28,283 nt of DNA from Pseudomonadota bacterium (GTDB taxonomy: Bacteria; Pseudomonadota; Gammaproteobacteria; Steroidobacterales; Steroidobacteraceae): NCBI GenBank assembly GCA_021808195.1, contig JAKBCE010000042.1, positions 1 to 28,283 on the forward strand, written 5' to 3'. The translations under genes and the position numbers were made by a program. This document shows positions 1 to 9,899 of the stretch, in pieces. The notes beneath the pieces are model-generated. The model was not told where the DNA came from, did no database searches, and was given only the letters and a program-made list of their open reading frames with translations. Positions within the stretch are counted from its first letter, which is position 1; each line of letters begins with the position of its first letter.

Positions 1-855
1 CTGGTTTCCGAGGGCCAGGCCATTCCGTACTGCAGCGTGCGGATCGCCGACGAGCAGGATCAGCCGCTCAGCGAGGGACGGGTGGGGCACCTGCACATCC
101 GGGGTGAGAACGTCACGCGCGGCTACTTCGAGGATCCGCAGGCCAATGCCGAGGCGTTTACGGCTGACGGCTGGCTGCGCACGGGAGACTTGGGCGTGAT
201 CGAGGCAGGGGATCTGTACGTCACCGGGCGCGCCAAGGAGATCATCTTCGTCAACGGCCAGAACTACTATCCACACGATCTGGAAGCGATTGCCCAGCGT
301 ATCGAGGGTCTTGAGCTCGGCAAGGTGGTGGCCGCCGGAGCACGCCGGGGTGAGGGCGAGGCCGAGGAACTGGTGCTGTTCGTGCTGCACCGCGGCACCG
401 TGGCGGAATTTCTGCCGCTTGCGAATGCGCTGGCGCGCCTGCTCAACGAGCAGACCGGCCTCGAGGTCGCTCAGGTGATCCCGGTCAAGCGCATTCCGAA
501 GACGACCAGCGGCAAGATTCAGCGGCACCTGCTCGAGGAAGGCTATGCCAACGGTGAGTTCGATGCCGAGCTCAACGCCCTCGCCGCGCTGCGCGGTGAG
601 GAGGGGGCGCAGGGCGCCGGCACGCGCACTGACATCGAGGCGAAGCTCAAGGTCATCTGTGATGCCGCGCTCGGCGGCAGACGCGTGGACGTCGATGACA
701 ACCTGTTCGAACTCGGAGCCAGCTCGCTGAAGCTGATCGAGATTCACGAGCAGATCGACCGCGAGTACCCTGGCAAGATCGATCTGACCGAGCTGTTTGA
801 TTACCCGACGATTGCCGAGCTCGCCCGCCACCTGGAGGCGAAGCTCGAGGGTTGA
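1..855 (+). CDS. Acyl-AMP ligase (adenylate-forming) with C-terminal carrier domain, 5'-truncated
   Basis: The frame is open from base 1, so the N-terminal adenylation core lies outside the window; 284 residues are visible. In visible numbering, the hinge motif RTGDLG (about 60-65) precedes the C-terminal subdomain, and the adenylation lysine lies in TTSGKIQR (about K172). A carrier domain follows, with LGASSL at about 238-243; the phosphopantetheine-accepting serine is the TCG codon at 724-726. The GQNYYPHDLE segment resembles fatty-acyl-AMP ligases more than amino-acid adenylation domains. Family members activate a carboxylic acid as acyl-AMP and can load it onto the attached carrier thiol. 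This would be a loading enzyme for a lipid or polyketide/peptide product, but no partner synthase is visible. It stops 7 bases before the convergent nadC stop. An acyl-CoA-ligase-like specificity cannot be excluded without the N-terminal part. Confidence 0.82.
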   Translation: MVSEGQAIPYCSVRIADEQDQPLSEGRVGHLHIRGENVTRGYFEDPQANAEAFTADGWLRTGDLGVIEAGDLYVTGRAKEIIFVNGQNYYPHDLEAIAQRIEGLELGKVVAAGARRGEGEAEELVLFVLHRGTVAEFLPLANALARLLNEQTGLEVAQVIPVKRIPKTTSGKIQRHLLEEGYANGEFDAELNALAALRGEEGAQGAGTRTDIEAKLKVICDAALGGRRVDVDDNLFELGASSLKLIEIHEQIDREYPGKIDLTELFDYPTIAELARHLEAKLEG

Positions 856-862
856 ATGGCCC

Positions 863-1741
863 TCAGCGGGCGTCGAATTCGAGGCGCATGGACAGGTCAA
901 TCGCCTGGACGTGCTTGGTCAGCCCGCCGACCGACACGAAATCGACGCCGGTGGCGGCAATGGCGCGCACGGTCTCGAGGCTGACGCTGCCGGAGGCCTC
1001 GAGCTGAACTGGGCGGCCCCGCGCACGGTTGCGCGCCACGGCACTTGCCATGTCCTCGAGCGAGAAATCATCGAGCATGACGATGTCCGGACCGGCCGCG
1101 AACGCCTGCTCGAGCTCGGCAAGGCTTTCCACCTCGACCTCGATGCGCACCCCGGCACCGAGCGCGCGCGCCGCGGCCACCGCCTGCCCGATCGACCCGG
1201 CCGCCAGAATATGGTTCTCCTTGATGAGCACCATGTCGTACAGCCCCATGCGATGATTGGCGGCACCGCCGCAGCGCACCGCGTACTTTTGCGCACTGCG
1301 CAGTCCGGGCAGCGTCTTGCGGGTGTCGAGGACCGTGCAGCCGGTGCCGGCGACCGCTGCGGCGAAGCGGCTGGCCGCCGTGGCGGTCGCCGAGAGCAGT
1401 TGCAGAAAGTTGAGCGCCGTGCGCTCCCCGGACAGGACCCCGCGGGCCGGCCCCTCGACCGTGCACACCAGGGCCCCCGGCGCCAATGCGGCACCGTCAC
1501 GGGCGTGCCAGGTGAGCCGGATGGTCGGGTCAAGCTGCGCGAAGCAGGCCTGCGCCCAGGGGCTGCCGCACAGGATCGCCGCCTCGCGGGTGATGATCCG
1601 GCCAGTGACCCGCTGTCCGCTCGGCACCAGGGCGGCGGTGAGATCGCCGCTGCCGAGGTCTTCGCGCAGTGCCGCGGCAACCTGCGCATCGAGGTCGGAG
1701 GGGGGCAGGAATGTGGCGCTCGCCGGCTCGGATGGGCTCAT
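863..1741 (-). CDS. nadC: Nicotinate-nucleotide pyrophosphorylase (carboxylating), quinolinate phosphoribosyltransferase
   Basis: This enzyme converts quinolinate and PRPP to nicotinate mononucleotide, CO2 and pyrophosphate in de novo NAD synthesis. The 292-residue length is normal. Family signatures appear in order: EDLGSGDLT (27-35), GERTALNFLQ (105-114), DTRKTLPGLR (139-148) with the substrate-binding arginines, the KYAVRCGGAANHR segment (152-164), KENH (174-177), EVEVE (201-205), LDDF (223-226), EASG (248-251) and SVGGLTKH (270-277). The residues that bind the quinolinate carboxylates and the PRPP phosphates therefore look intact. The gene stands alone on its strand: it converges on the ligase gene and diverges from the DUF1289 gene. 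No nadA or nadB is present nearby. Confidence 0.97.
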   Translation of the reverse strand: MSPSEPASATFLPPSDLDAQVAAALREDLGSGDLTAALVPSGQRVTGRIITREAAILCGSPWAQACFAQLDPTIRLTWHARDGAALAPGALVCTVEGPARGVLSGERTALNFLQLLSATATAASRFAAAVAGTGCTVLDTRKTLPGLRSAQKYAVRCGGAANHRMGLYDMVLIKENHILAAGSIGQAVAAARALGAGVRIEVEVESLAELEQAFAAGPDIVMLDDFSLEDMASAVARNRARGRPVQLEASGSVSLETVRAIAATGVDFVSVGGLTKHVQAIDLSMRLEFDAR

Positions 1742-1766
1742 CGGCGCAGGCTACCATGAGCGGGGT

Positions 1767-1794
1767 TTGAACCGGGCCCGTGCGGCCCCATAAT
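1767..1794 (+). promoter_or_regulatory. Candidate sigma70-type promoter for the DUF1289-grxD pair
   Basis: TTGAAC (1767-1772), a 16-base spacer and CATAAT (1789-1794) match the -35 and -10 consensus at 4/6 and 5/6. Transcription would begin at about 1801, which falls on the second in-frame ATG of the DUF1289 gene. If real, the message is nearly leaderless. This is a pattern match only. Confidence 0.35.
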
Positions 1795-1801
1795 GGTGAC
1801 A

Positions 1802-1999
1802 ATGTCCGAGGCCTTACCGCCGGCGTCCCGCCGTCCCCTCTCTCCGTGCATCAAGGTCTGCTCGCTGGATGAGCGGGGTTACTGTGTCGGATGCCTACGG
1901 ACCGTCGAGGAAATCACCCGTTGGCGCGGGCTCAGCGCCGCGGAGCAATGGCAAGTCATCGCCGCGATCGAGCGGCGCAAAGTGTCCCTGAAGAGGTGA
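1802..1999 (+). CDS. DUF1289 small cysteine-rich protein
   Basis: This 65-residue protein matches the DUF1289 family. After a short proline-rich start comes SPCIKVC, then GYCVGCLRT, giving four cysteines at 16, 20, 28 and 31 (spacing C-x3-C-x7-C-x2-C), followed by an EITRW helix segment. The cysteine pattern suggests a metal or Fe-S site, but no function is established. An in-frame ATG 9 bases upstream (1793) would add three residues. I prefer 1802 because a candidate promoter ends at 1794, which would leave the upstream ATG untranscribed. Its stop overlaps the AGAGGTGA ribosome-binding site of grxD, so the two genes are probably translated from one message. Confidence 0.85.
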   Translation: MSEALPPASRRPLSPCIKVCSLDERGYCVGCLRTVEEITRWRGLSAAEQWQVIAAIERRKVSLKR

Positions 2000-2003
2000 A
2001 GCG

Positions 2004-2333
2004 ATGGACGTGGTGGAGCGAATCAAGAGCGAGATCGGTGCGCAGCCGGTGGTGCTGTTCATGAAGGGCACGCCGGATTTCCCGCAATGCGGCTTCTCGG
2101 CGCAGACGGTGGCGGCGCTGCGCGCGCTCGGGGCCGATTTCAAGGCGGTCAATATCTTCGAGGAGCCGGAGTTGCGCGAGGCGCTCAAGCGCTATTCCAA
2201 CTGGCCGACCTACCCGCAGCTGTACGTCAACGGTGAGCTGCTCGGTGGCTGCGACATCGCGCTCGAGATGTACCAGAGCGGGGAGTTGCAGAAGGTGCTC
2301 GAGGGCGCTGGGGCGCTCGGCGCGCGCGTCTGA
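2004..2333 (+). CDS. grxD: Monothiol glutaredoxin Grx4 type (CGFS)
   Basis: This 109-residue monothiol glutaredoxin has the diagnostic CGFS active site (29-32), the glutathione-binding lysine of FMKGTP (K21), the TYPQLYV segment with the cis-proline, and the GGCDI glutathione loop. Proteins of this class bind a bridging [2Fe-2S] cluster with two glutathiones and pass it to target proteins, often together with BolA, instead of acting as thiol reductants. The start is fixed by AGAGGTGA ending six bases or fewer before the ATG. It follows the DUF1289 gene by 4 bases and converges on rnt with a 31-base gap. Its neighbour, also cysteine-rich, may share a role in iron-sulfur handling; this is inference. 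Confidence 0.97.
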   Translation: MDVVERIKSEIGAQPVVLFMKGTPDFPQCGFSAQTVAALRALGADFKAVNIFEEPELREALKRYSNWPTYPQLYVNGELLGGCDIALEMYQSGELQKVLEGAGALGARV

Positions 2334-2364
2334 GATGTACCGCGACCGAGGCCGCCGCGAGCCC

Positions 2365-3078
2365 TCAGGGTTCCTCGGCGGCCTCGGCGTCACTCGGTTG
2401 GCTCTGCCAGCCGAGTGCCACGGTGCGCGCCTGGGCGTCGAGGAAGCTCTCACGCAGACGGTTGCACACCAGGCAGAACAGCTCCGCGGTGCGCTCGGCG
2501 TCGTAGCTCGCCGAGTGCGCGCTCGAGGGATCCCAGTCGAGCCCGGCCACCCGGGCCGCCTTGGCGAGCACGGTCTGGCCGAGACCCGCGCCCGCCAGCG
2601 TCGCGGTGTCGAAGCACGAGAACGGATGGAACGGGTTGCGCTTGATGTCGGCGCGCTTGACCGTGGCGTTGAGAAAGCCGAGGTCAAAGGCGGCGTTGTG
2701 GCCGACCAGAATCGCGCGCCGGCAGCCGTAATCGCGCATCGCGTGGCGGATTTCGCGGAATATCCGCTGAAGCGCATCGCGCTCGGGCAACGCCGGGCGC
2801 AGCGGGTGATACGGGTCGATACCGTTCACCTGCAGTGCCGCCGGCTCGATGCGCGAACCCTCGAACGGCTTGACGTGGTACGAATGCGTCGCGCCGCGGT
2901 GCAGCACGCCCTCGGCGTCGATGTCGACCATGACCGCGGCAATCTCGAGCAGCGCGTCGGTGGCCGCATTGAATCCGCCGGTCTCGACGTCGATGACCAC
3001 AGGCAGATAGCCGCGGAACCGGCTTGACATCGGTCCGAGCGGGCCGAGCGTTTCGCCTTCGGGATGGGTTTCGTTCAT
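2365..3078 (-). CDS. rnt: Ribonuclease T (DEDDh 3'-5' exoribonuclease)
   Basis: RNase T trims the 3' ends of tRNA (CCA end turnover) and of other stable RNAs. The 237-residue protein carries all DEDDh catalytic residues: D30 and E32 in [10 protein letters not shown]132 in HNAAFDLGF, and H188 and D193 in HSASYDAER. These sit at a constant +7 offset from the E. coli enzyme, consistent with a slightly longer N-terminus. The frame stays open further upstream, but the ATG at 3078 is chosen because it forms an ATGA overlap with the pyrC stop and gives a family-length protein. It is the last gene of the minus-strand operon M17 peptidase > pyrC > rnt. Confidence 0.95.
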   Translation of the reverse strand: MNETHPEGETLGPLGPMSSRFRGYLPVVIDVETGGFNAATDALLEIAAVMVDIDAEGVLHRGATHSYHVKPFEGSRIEPAALQVNGIDPYHPLRPALPERDALQRIFREIRHAMRDYGCRRAILVGHNAAFDLGFLNATVKRADIKRNPFHPFSCFDTATLAGAGLGQTVLAKAARVAGLDWDPSSAHSASYDAERTAELFCLVCNRLRESFLDAQARTVALGWQSQPSDAEAAEEP

Positions 3079-4130
3079 GCGCGCTCCAGCGCCGCCAGGC
3101 GCCAAGTGAGCCGCTCCCCGGCGCGCAGCGGCACCAGGGTCTCCTCGCCGTACGGATAGGCCGCCGGCACCTCCCACTCGCTCCGCACCAGGCGTACCCG
3201 GCCGCTGTTGCGCGGCAGGCCGTAGAAGTCCGCGCCGTGGTGGGCGGCAAAGGCTTCCAGCCGCTCGAGCGCACCGATCGCCTCGAACGCCTCGGCGTAC
3301 AGCTCGAGCGCGGCATGTGCGGAGAAGATCCCGGCGCAACCGCAGGCCGCTTCCTTGGCTGCGCGCGCGTGCGGCGCGCTGTCGGTGCCGAGAAACAGCC
3401 GCGGGCTGCCGGCGTGCACGGCCGCGCAGAGCGCCTCGCGGTCGCGCTCGGACTTCAGCACCGGCAGACAGTAATGGTGTGGGCGGATGCCGCCAACGAA
3501 CAGCGCATTGCGGTTCATCAGTAGATGCTGCGGGGTCAGTGTGGCGGCGATTCCCGCGCGCGCGCCAAGCACGAATTCGACCGCGGCCTGCGTGGTGATG
3601 TGCTCGAATACGATGCGCAGGCGCGGGAACCGCTCGGCGAGCGGGGCGAGCACGGCGTCGATGAACCGGGCTTCGCGGTCGAACACATCGACGGTGGGGT
3701 CGGTCACCTCGCCGTGAACCTGCAGCGCGAGCCCCGTCTCCTGCAGCTGCTCGAGCACTCCGTATACGGCGCGGATGTCCGTCACACCCGCATCCGAGTG
3801 GGTCGTGGCGCCGGCCGGATACAGCTTAAAGCCGAGGATGCAGCCACTCGCGCGGGCGCGCTCCACCTCCTGCGGCGCAGTGTGGTCTGTGAGGTACAGG
3901 CTCATCAGCGGCGAGAAGTCCGTATCGGCGGGCAGCGCGGCAAGGATCCTGCTGCGGTAGGCGAGCGCCTCCTGCGTGGTGCGCACCGGCGGACGCAGAT
4001 TCGGCATGATCAGCGCGCGTGCAAAGCATGCAGCGCTGAACGGCACGACCGCCGCGAGCGCCGCTCCGTCACGCACGTGCAGGTGAAAGTCATCCGGGCG
4101 GCGCAGGGTGAGGGCGCTGGGGGCGCTCAT
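3075..4130 (-). CDS. pyrC: Dihydroorotase, type II (homodimeric)
   Basis: This enzyme catalyses reversible cyclisation of N-carbamoyl-aspartate to dihydroorotate, step three of pyrimidine synthesis. The 351-residue protein keeps every metal-centre residue at exactly the E. coli PyrC numbering: H16 and H18 in DFHLHVRDG, the lysine to be carboxylated (K102 in GFKLYPAG), H139, H177 and the catalytic D250 in FLGTDSAPH. The flexible-loop region and substrate arginine (R20) are also present. The ATG overlaps the upstream peptidase stop as ATGA, and the stop overlaps the rnt start in the same way, so translation is probably coupled across all three genes. Confidence 0.97.
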   Translation of the reverse strand: MSAPSALTLRRPDDFHLHVRDGAALAAVVPFSAACFARALIMPNLRPPVRTTQEALAYRSRILAALPADTDFSPLMSLYLTDHTAPQEVERARASGCILGFKLYPAGATTHSDAGVTDIRAVYGVLEQLQETGLALQVHGEVTDPTVDVFDREARFIDAVLAPLAERFPRLRIVFEHITTQAAVEFVLGARAGIAATLTPQHLLMNRNALFVGGIRPHHYCLPVLKSERDREALCAAVHAGSPRLFLGTDSAPHARAAKEAACGCAGIFSAHAALELYAEAFEAIGALERLEAFAAHHGADFYGLPRNSGRVRLVRSEWEVPAAYPYGEETLVPLRAGERLTWRLAALERA

Positions 4131-5701
4131 CGGACCTTCTCCAGTGTCGGCAGGATCGGCTGACGCACGAGCATCTGCAGCGCAAAGCGCACGCCGAAGC
4201 CGGTGATCTCAGTGTTGATGTGACCCAGGCCGCCGGCGCGGGTCGCGGCGGACAGATCAACGTGCACCCAGGGTATCTCACGCGGGACGAACCGACTGAG
4301 AAAGCGTGCCGCCAGGATGTGATCGCCCTTGCCATCGACGGCGCACTGCAGCACATCGGCGACCTTGCTGTCGAGATCGGTGTCGAAGTCCGCCTCGCAG
4401 GGGAAGGGCCAGACCCGCTCGCCGCTTGCGCGCCCGGCCGCCAGCAGTGGTTCGAGCAGGGCGGGGCGGTTGGTGAAAACCCCGCTCATGCGCTCGGTGA
4501 GCGCCGAGACACATGCGCCGGTGAGCGTCGCGAAATCGAGCATCAGCCGTGGGCGGGTGCGCGCAGCGAGCGCCAAGGTGTCTGCGAGCACCATGCGTCC
4601 CTCGGCGTCACTGTGCACGACCTGAATGGTCACGCCGTTGGCGGCGCTCACCACCTCCTGCGGCCGATACGCGCGTGGACCGATATGGTTCTCGCTGATC
4701 GCGAGCCAGGCGTCGACGGCGATGGGCGCGCCGAGTTCGGCAAGCGCGATGAGCGTGGCGAGCGCCACGGCGCTGCCGGCCATGTCGGTGTGCATCTCGA
4801 GCATGCTGCGGTGTGGCTTGAGGTTGACCCCGCCGGTGTCGAACACGATGCCCTTGCCGATGAGCGCCAGATCCGCCGCGCCGGTACGCCGTCGCGGCGG
4901 TCGGTACGACAGACGTGCAATGCCCGCTTCGTGGTGTCCATTGCCGGCCGCCACCGCTAGAAACGCGTTGGCGCCGGCGCGCCGCAGGGCCGGCTCACCG
5001 AGCCAGTTGAGGGTGAGGCCGTGGCGGTGCGCCAAGCGTGTCAGGACGGAGCGGTAGCCACGCGAGTCGAGCAGGTTGGGCGGCAGCGCGGTGAGCCAGC
5101 GCGCAAGGTTGGTACCCTCTGCGCTCACGGCCGCATGGTGCGTGTCGAGTTGCGGCGCCGCAGGCAGCACGATGCGACGCACGGCCGGGGCCGGCCGCAC
5201 AGCGCTCTTGTAGCTCGGCAGTGCGAAGCTTTCCGTCAGCGCTGCAGCGAGCAGTGCTTCAAGTGATGTCTCGGCGCGCGGCCCGGTGCCGAGCGCAGCC
5301 AGCCCCAGCGTCTGCGGCGCGCGCTCCGCCGTCGCCTTGAGCATCCGACCGGCGAGCTGCAGCTGCTCGAAGACACTCGCCTCATCGGGCACGAATCCGA
5401 GCACTGCCAGGGTCTGGCGGCGGTTCGCCAGGGAAACCGTGCGCACCGTTGCGGCCCGCGGCGGCTCGCGCCCGTGCAGCGCTTGCCAACGCGCAGCCTC
5501 GGGCAGTCCGGCGAGACTCTCCCTTCCGGCAGACACCGGCATCGCCACAAGTAGGGTGTCGAGTTCCCCGTATGTGCGCGAGCGCACAATTTGCGGGCGC
5601 GGCGCAACCGGCAGCAGCGCCGAGGTGCCGCGCGCGCCGGCGCGCCGGTAAGGCCTTTGCTTGACCATCGCGGATGAAACCCGGATTATTGCGCGGCTCA
5701 T
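4127..5701 (-). CDS. Leucyl aminopeptidase family protein (peptidase M17)
   Basis: This is a cytosolic dizinc aminopeptidase of the leucyl-aminopeptidase family, removing N-terminal residues from peptides. The C-terminal catalytic half holds the two-metal site: K283 and D288 in IGKGIVFDTGG, K295 in NLKP, D306 in HTDMAG, and D365, E367 and R369 in HSDAEGRM. The M17 signature is usually NTDAEGR; the histidine variant is seen here. The N-terminal half (about 40-250) is much less conserved, so this is a divergent PepA/PepB relative and I give no symbol. The start is uncertain: ATG 5701 (524 aa) and ATG 5668 (513 aa) both lack a good ribosome-binding site. It heads the peptidase > pyrC > rnt operon with an ATGA overlap into pyrC. 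Confidence 0.9.
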   Translation of the reverse strand: MSRAIIRVSSAMVKQRPYRRAGARGTSALLPVAPRPQIVRSRTYGELDTLLVAMPVSAGRESLAGLPEAARWQALHGREPPRAATVRTVSLANRRQTLAVLGFVPDEASVFEQLQLAGRMLKATAERAPQTLGLAALGTGPRAETSLEALLAAALTESFALPSYKSAVRPAPAVRRIVLPAAPQLDTHHAAVSAEGTNLARWLTALPPNLLDSRGYRSVLTRLAHRHGLTLNWLGEPALRRAGANAFLAVAAGNGHHEAGIARLSYRPPRRRTGAADLALIGKGIVFDTGGVNLKPHRSMLEMHTDMAGSAVALATLIALAELGAPIAVDAWLAISENHIGPRAYRPQEVVSAANGVTIQVVHSDAEGRMVLADTLALAARTRPRLMLDFATLTGACVSALTERMSGVFTNRPALLEPLLAAGRASGERVWPFPCEADFDTDLDSKVADVLQCAVDGKGDHILAARFLSRFVPREIPWVHVDLSAATRAGGLGHINTEITGFGVRFALQMLVRQPILPTLEKVR

Positions 5702-5729
5702 TGACAGGCGACTTTCGCTCGCATGGAAT
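5701..5729 (+). promoter_or_regulatory. Candidate sigma70 promoter for aceE-aceF-lpdA
   Basis: A perfect TTGACA (5701-5706), a 17-base spacer and TGGAAT (5724-5729, 4/6 match) lie in the divergent gap between the M17 peptidase gene and aceE. Transcription would start near 5736, giving a leader of about 150 bases. The -35 box touches the upstream candidate ATG of the peptidase gene (5701), so the two divergent signals may interfere. I recognise no PdhR-like operator. This is a pattern match only. Confidence 0.4.
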
Positions 5730-5889
5730 GCTGGCGGCGCATCCTACTCCAATCGGCCGGAGCGTTTCGCATCGGGTGTATGCGTCGTAGGCTCGAGGAT
5801 GCGCCACCGGGCCGAGCAGCGGATGTCGAGGAATTCGACCCCTTGGGCCGTGCACACACTTGGTGTTGCGCGGCCGAGCGTGAGACCGC

Positions 5890-8562
<2,673 letters not shown>

Positions 8563-8582
8563 ATGCTGAAGGCAATATCGCG

Positions 8583-9899
8583 ATGAGCGCGGCAGAGAGC
8601 CTCGTTGAAGTGCGCGTGCCCGACATGGGCAATTTCAAAGACGTGGCCGTCATCGACGTCCTCGTCAAGGCGGGCGACTCCATTGATCCGGAGGCACCGC
8701 TGGTCACGCTCGAGACCGAGAAGGCGACCATGGACGTCCCTTCGAGCGTCGGCGGGGTCGTGGAGAAAGTGCATGTCAGCAAAGGCAGCACGGTCTCGGC
8801 CGGCGATCTGGTCGCCACGGTTCGCGCCCAGGGTGTGAGCGGGGCCGCAGCCGCAGCCGCGCCGCCCCCCGCGGCCTCGGCGCCGACCCCAATGCCGGCC
8901 GCCGCGGCCCCCCCGGTAGCGACCGCCTCCGCAGCGCCCCCACCTGCACCGGTGGTTGCCTCCGCGCAGGCAGAGCCGCCGCCGATCAACGAGCCCGGTT
9001 TCTCGCGCGCCTATGCAGGGCCCAGCGTGCGCAAATTCGCACGCGAACTCGGCGTGGATCTGTCCCGGGTGAAGGGCAGCGGCCTGAAGGGCCGAATCAC
9101 GCACGAGGACGTCAAGGCGTTCGTCAAGGGCGCGCTCGCGAGCCCGAGCGGCGGTGCGCTGCCGGCAGTGCCGGTCGTGGATTTCGCCGCTTTCGGCCCT
9201 ATCGAGACGCAGCCGCTCTCGCGCATTCAGCGCATCTCCGGGCCGCGCTTGCACGCCAGCTGGGTCAACGTGCCGCACGTCACTCAGTTTGACGAGGCGG
9301 ACATCACTGAACTGGAGGCGCTGCGCGCAAAGCTCAAGGACGCGGCAGGCGAGCGTGGCATCAAGCTCACGCCACTCGCCTTCATCGTGCGCGCCTGCGT
9401 CAGGGCGTTGCAGGCGTTCCCAACATTCAACGCCTCGCTCGATGCCACGGGCACGAATCTGATCCTGAAGAAGTACCTCAACATCGGCTTCGCCGCCGAC
9501 ACGCCGAACGGCCTGATGGTGCCGGTGCTGCACGAGGCCGACCGCAAGGATATCTATCAGCTGGCGCGCCAGCTCGGGGAATTGTCCGCCGCGGCGCGCG
9601 GTGGCAAGCTCTCCGCGGCGCAGATGCAGGGCGGCTGCTTCACGATTTCCAGTCTCGGTGGCATTGGCGGTACGGCCTTTACGCCCATCATCAACGCCCC
9701 CGAGGTGGCGATTCTCGGGGTATCCCGCTCGGCGTACAAACCCGTCTACCGTGATGGTGAGTTCGTGCCGCGGCTGATGCTGCCCCTGTCGCTGTCGTAC
9801 GATCACCGGGTGATCGATGGGGCCGCCGCCGCGCGCTTCACGACCTTCCTGGCCCAAACCCTGGCCGATCCGCACGCACTCATCGAGGCGGTGCCGTGA
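8583..9899 (+). CDS. aceF: Dihydrolipoamide acetyltransferase (pyruvate dehydrogenase E2), one lipoyl domain
   Basis: This E2 core subunit transfers acetyl from its lipoyl arm to CoA. Domain order in 438 residues: one lipoyl domain (about 5-82) with the lipoyl-accepting K47 in ETEKATMD; an Ala/Pro-rich flexible linker (about 86-137); a peripheral-subunit-binding domain (about 143-182, PSVRKFARELGVDL then GLKGRITHEDV); and the catalytic domain (about 205-438) ending with SYDHRVIDG, where H408 and D412 are the catalytic pair. E. coli AceF has three lipoyl domains; here there is one, and the E3 gene just downstream supplies another. The stop overlaps the lpdA GTG start by 4 bases (GTGA). Confidence 0.98.
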   Translation: MSAAESLVEVRVPDMGNFKDVAVIDVLVKAGDSIDPEAPLVTLETEKATMDVPSSVGGVVEKVHVSKGSTVSAGDLVATVRAQGVSGAAAAAAPPPAASAPTPMPAAAAPPVATASAAPPPAPVVASAQAEPPPINEPGFSRAYAGPSVRKFARELGVDLSRVKGSGLKGRITHEDVKAFVKGALASPSGGALPAVPVVDFAAFGPIETQPLSRIQRISGPRLHASWVNVPHVTQFDEADITELEALRAKLKDAAGERGIKLTPLAFIVRACVRALQAFPTFNASLDATGTNLILKKYLNIGFAADTPNGLMVPVLHEADRKDIYQLARQLGELSAAARGGKLSAAQMQGGCFTISSLGGIGGTAFTPIINAPEVAILGVSRSAYKPVYRDGEFVPRLMLPLSLSYDHRVIDGAAAARFTTFLAQTLADPHALIEAVP

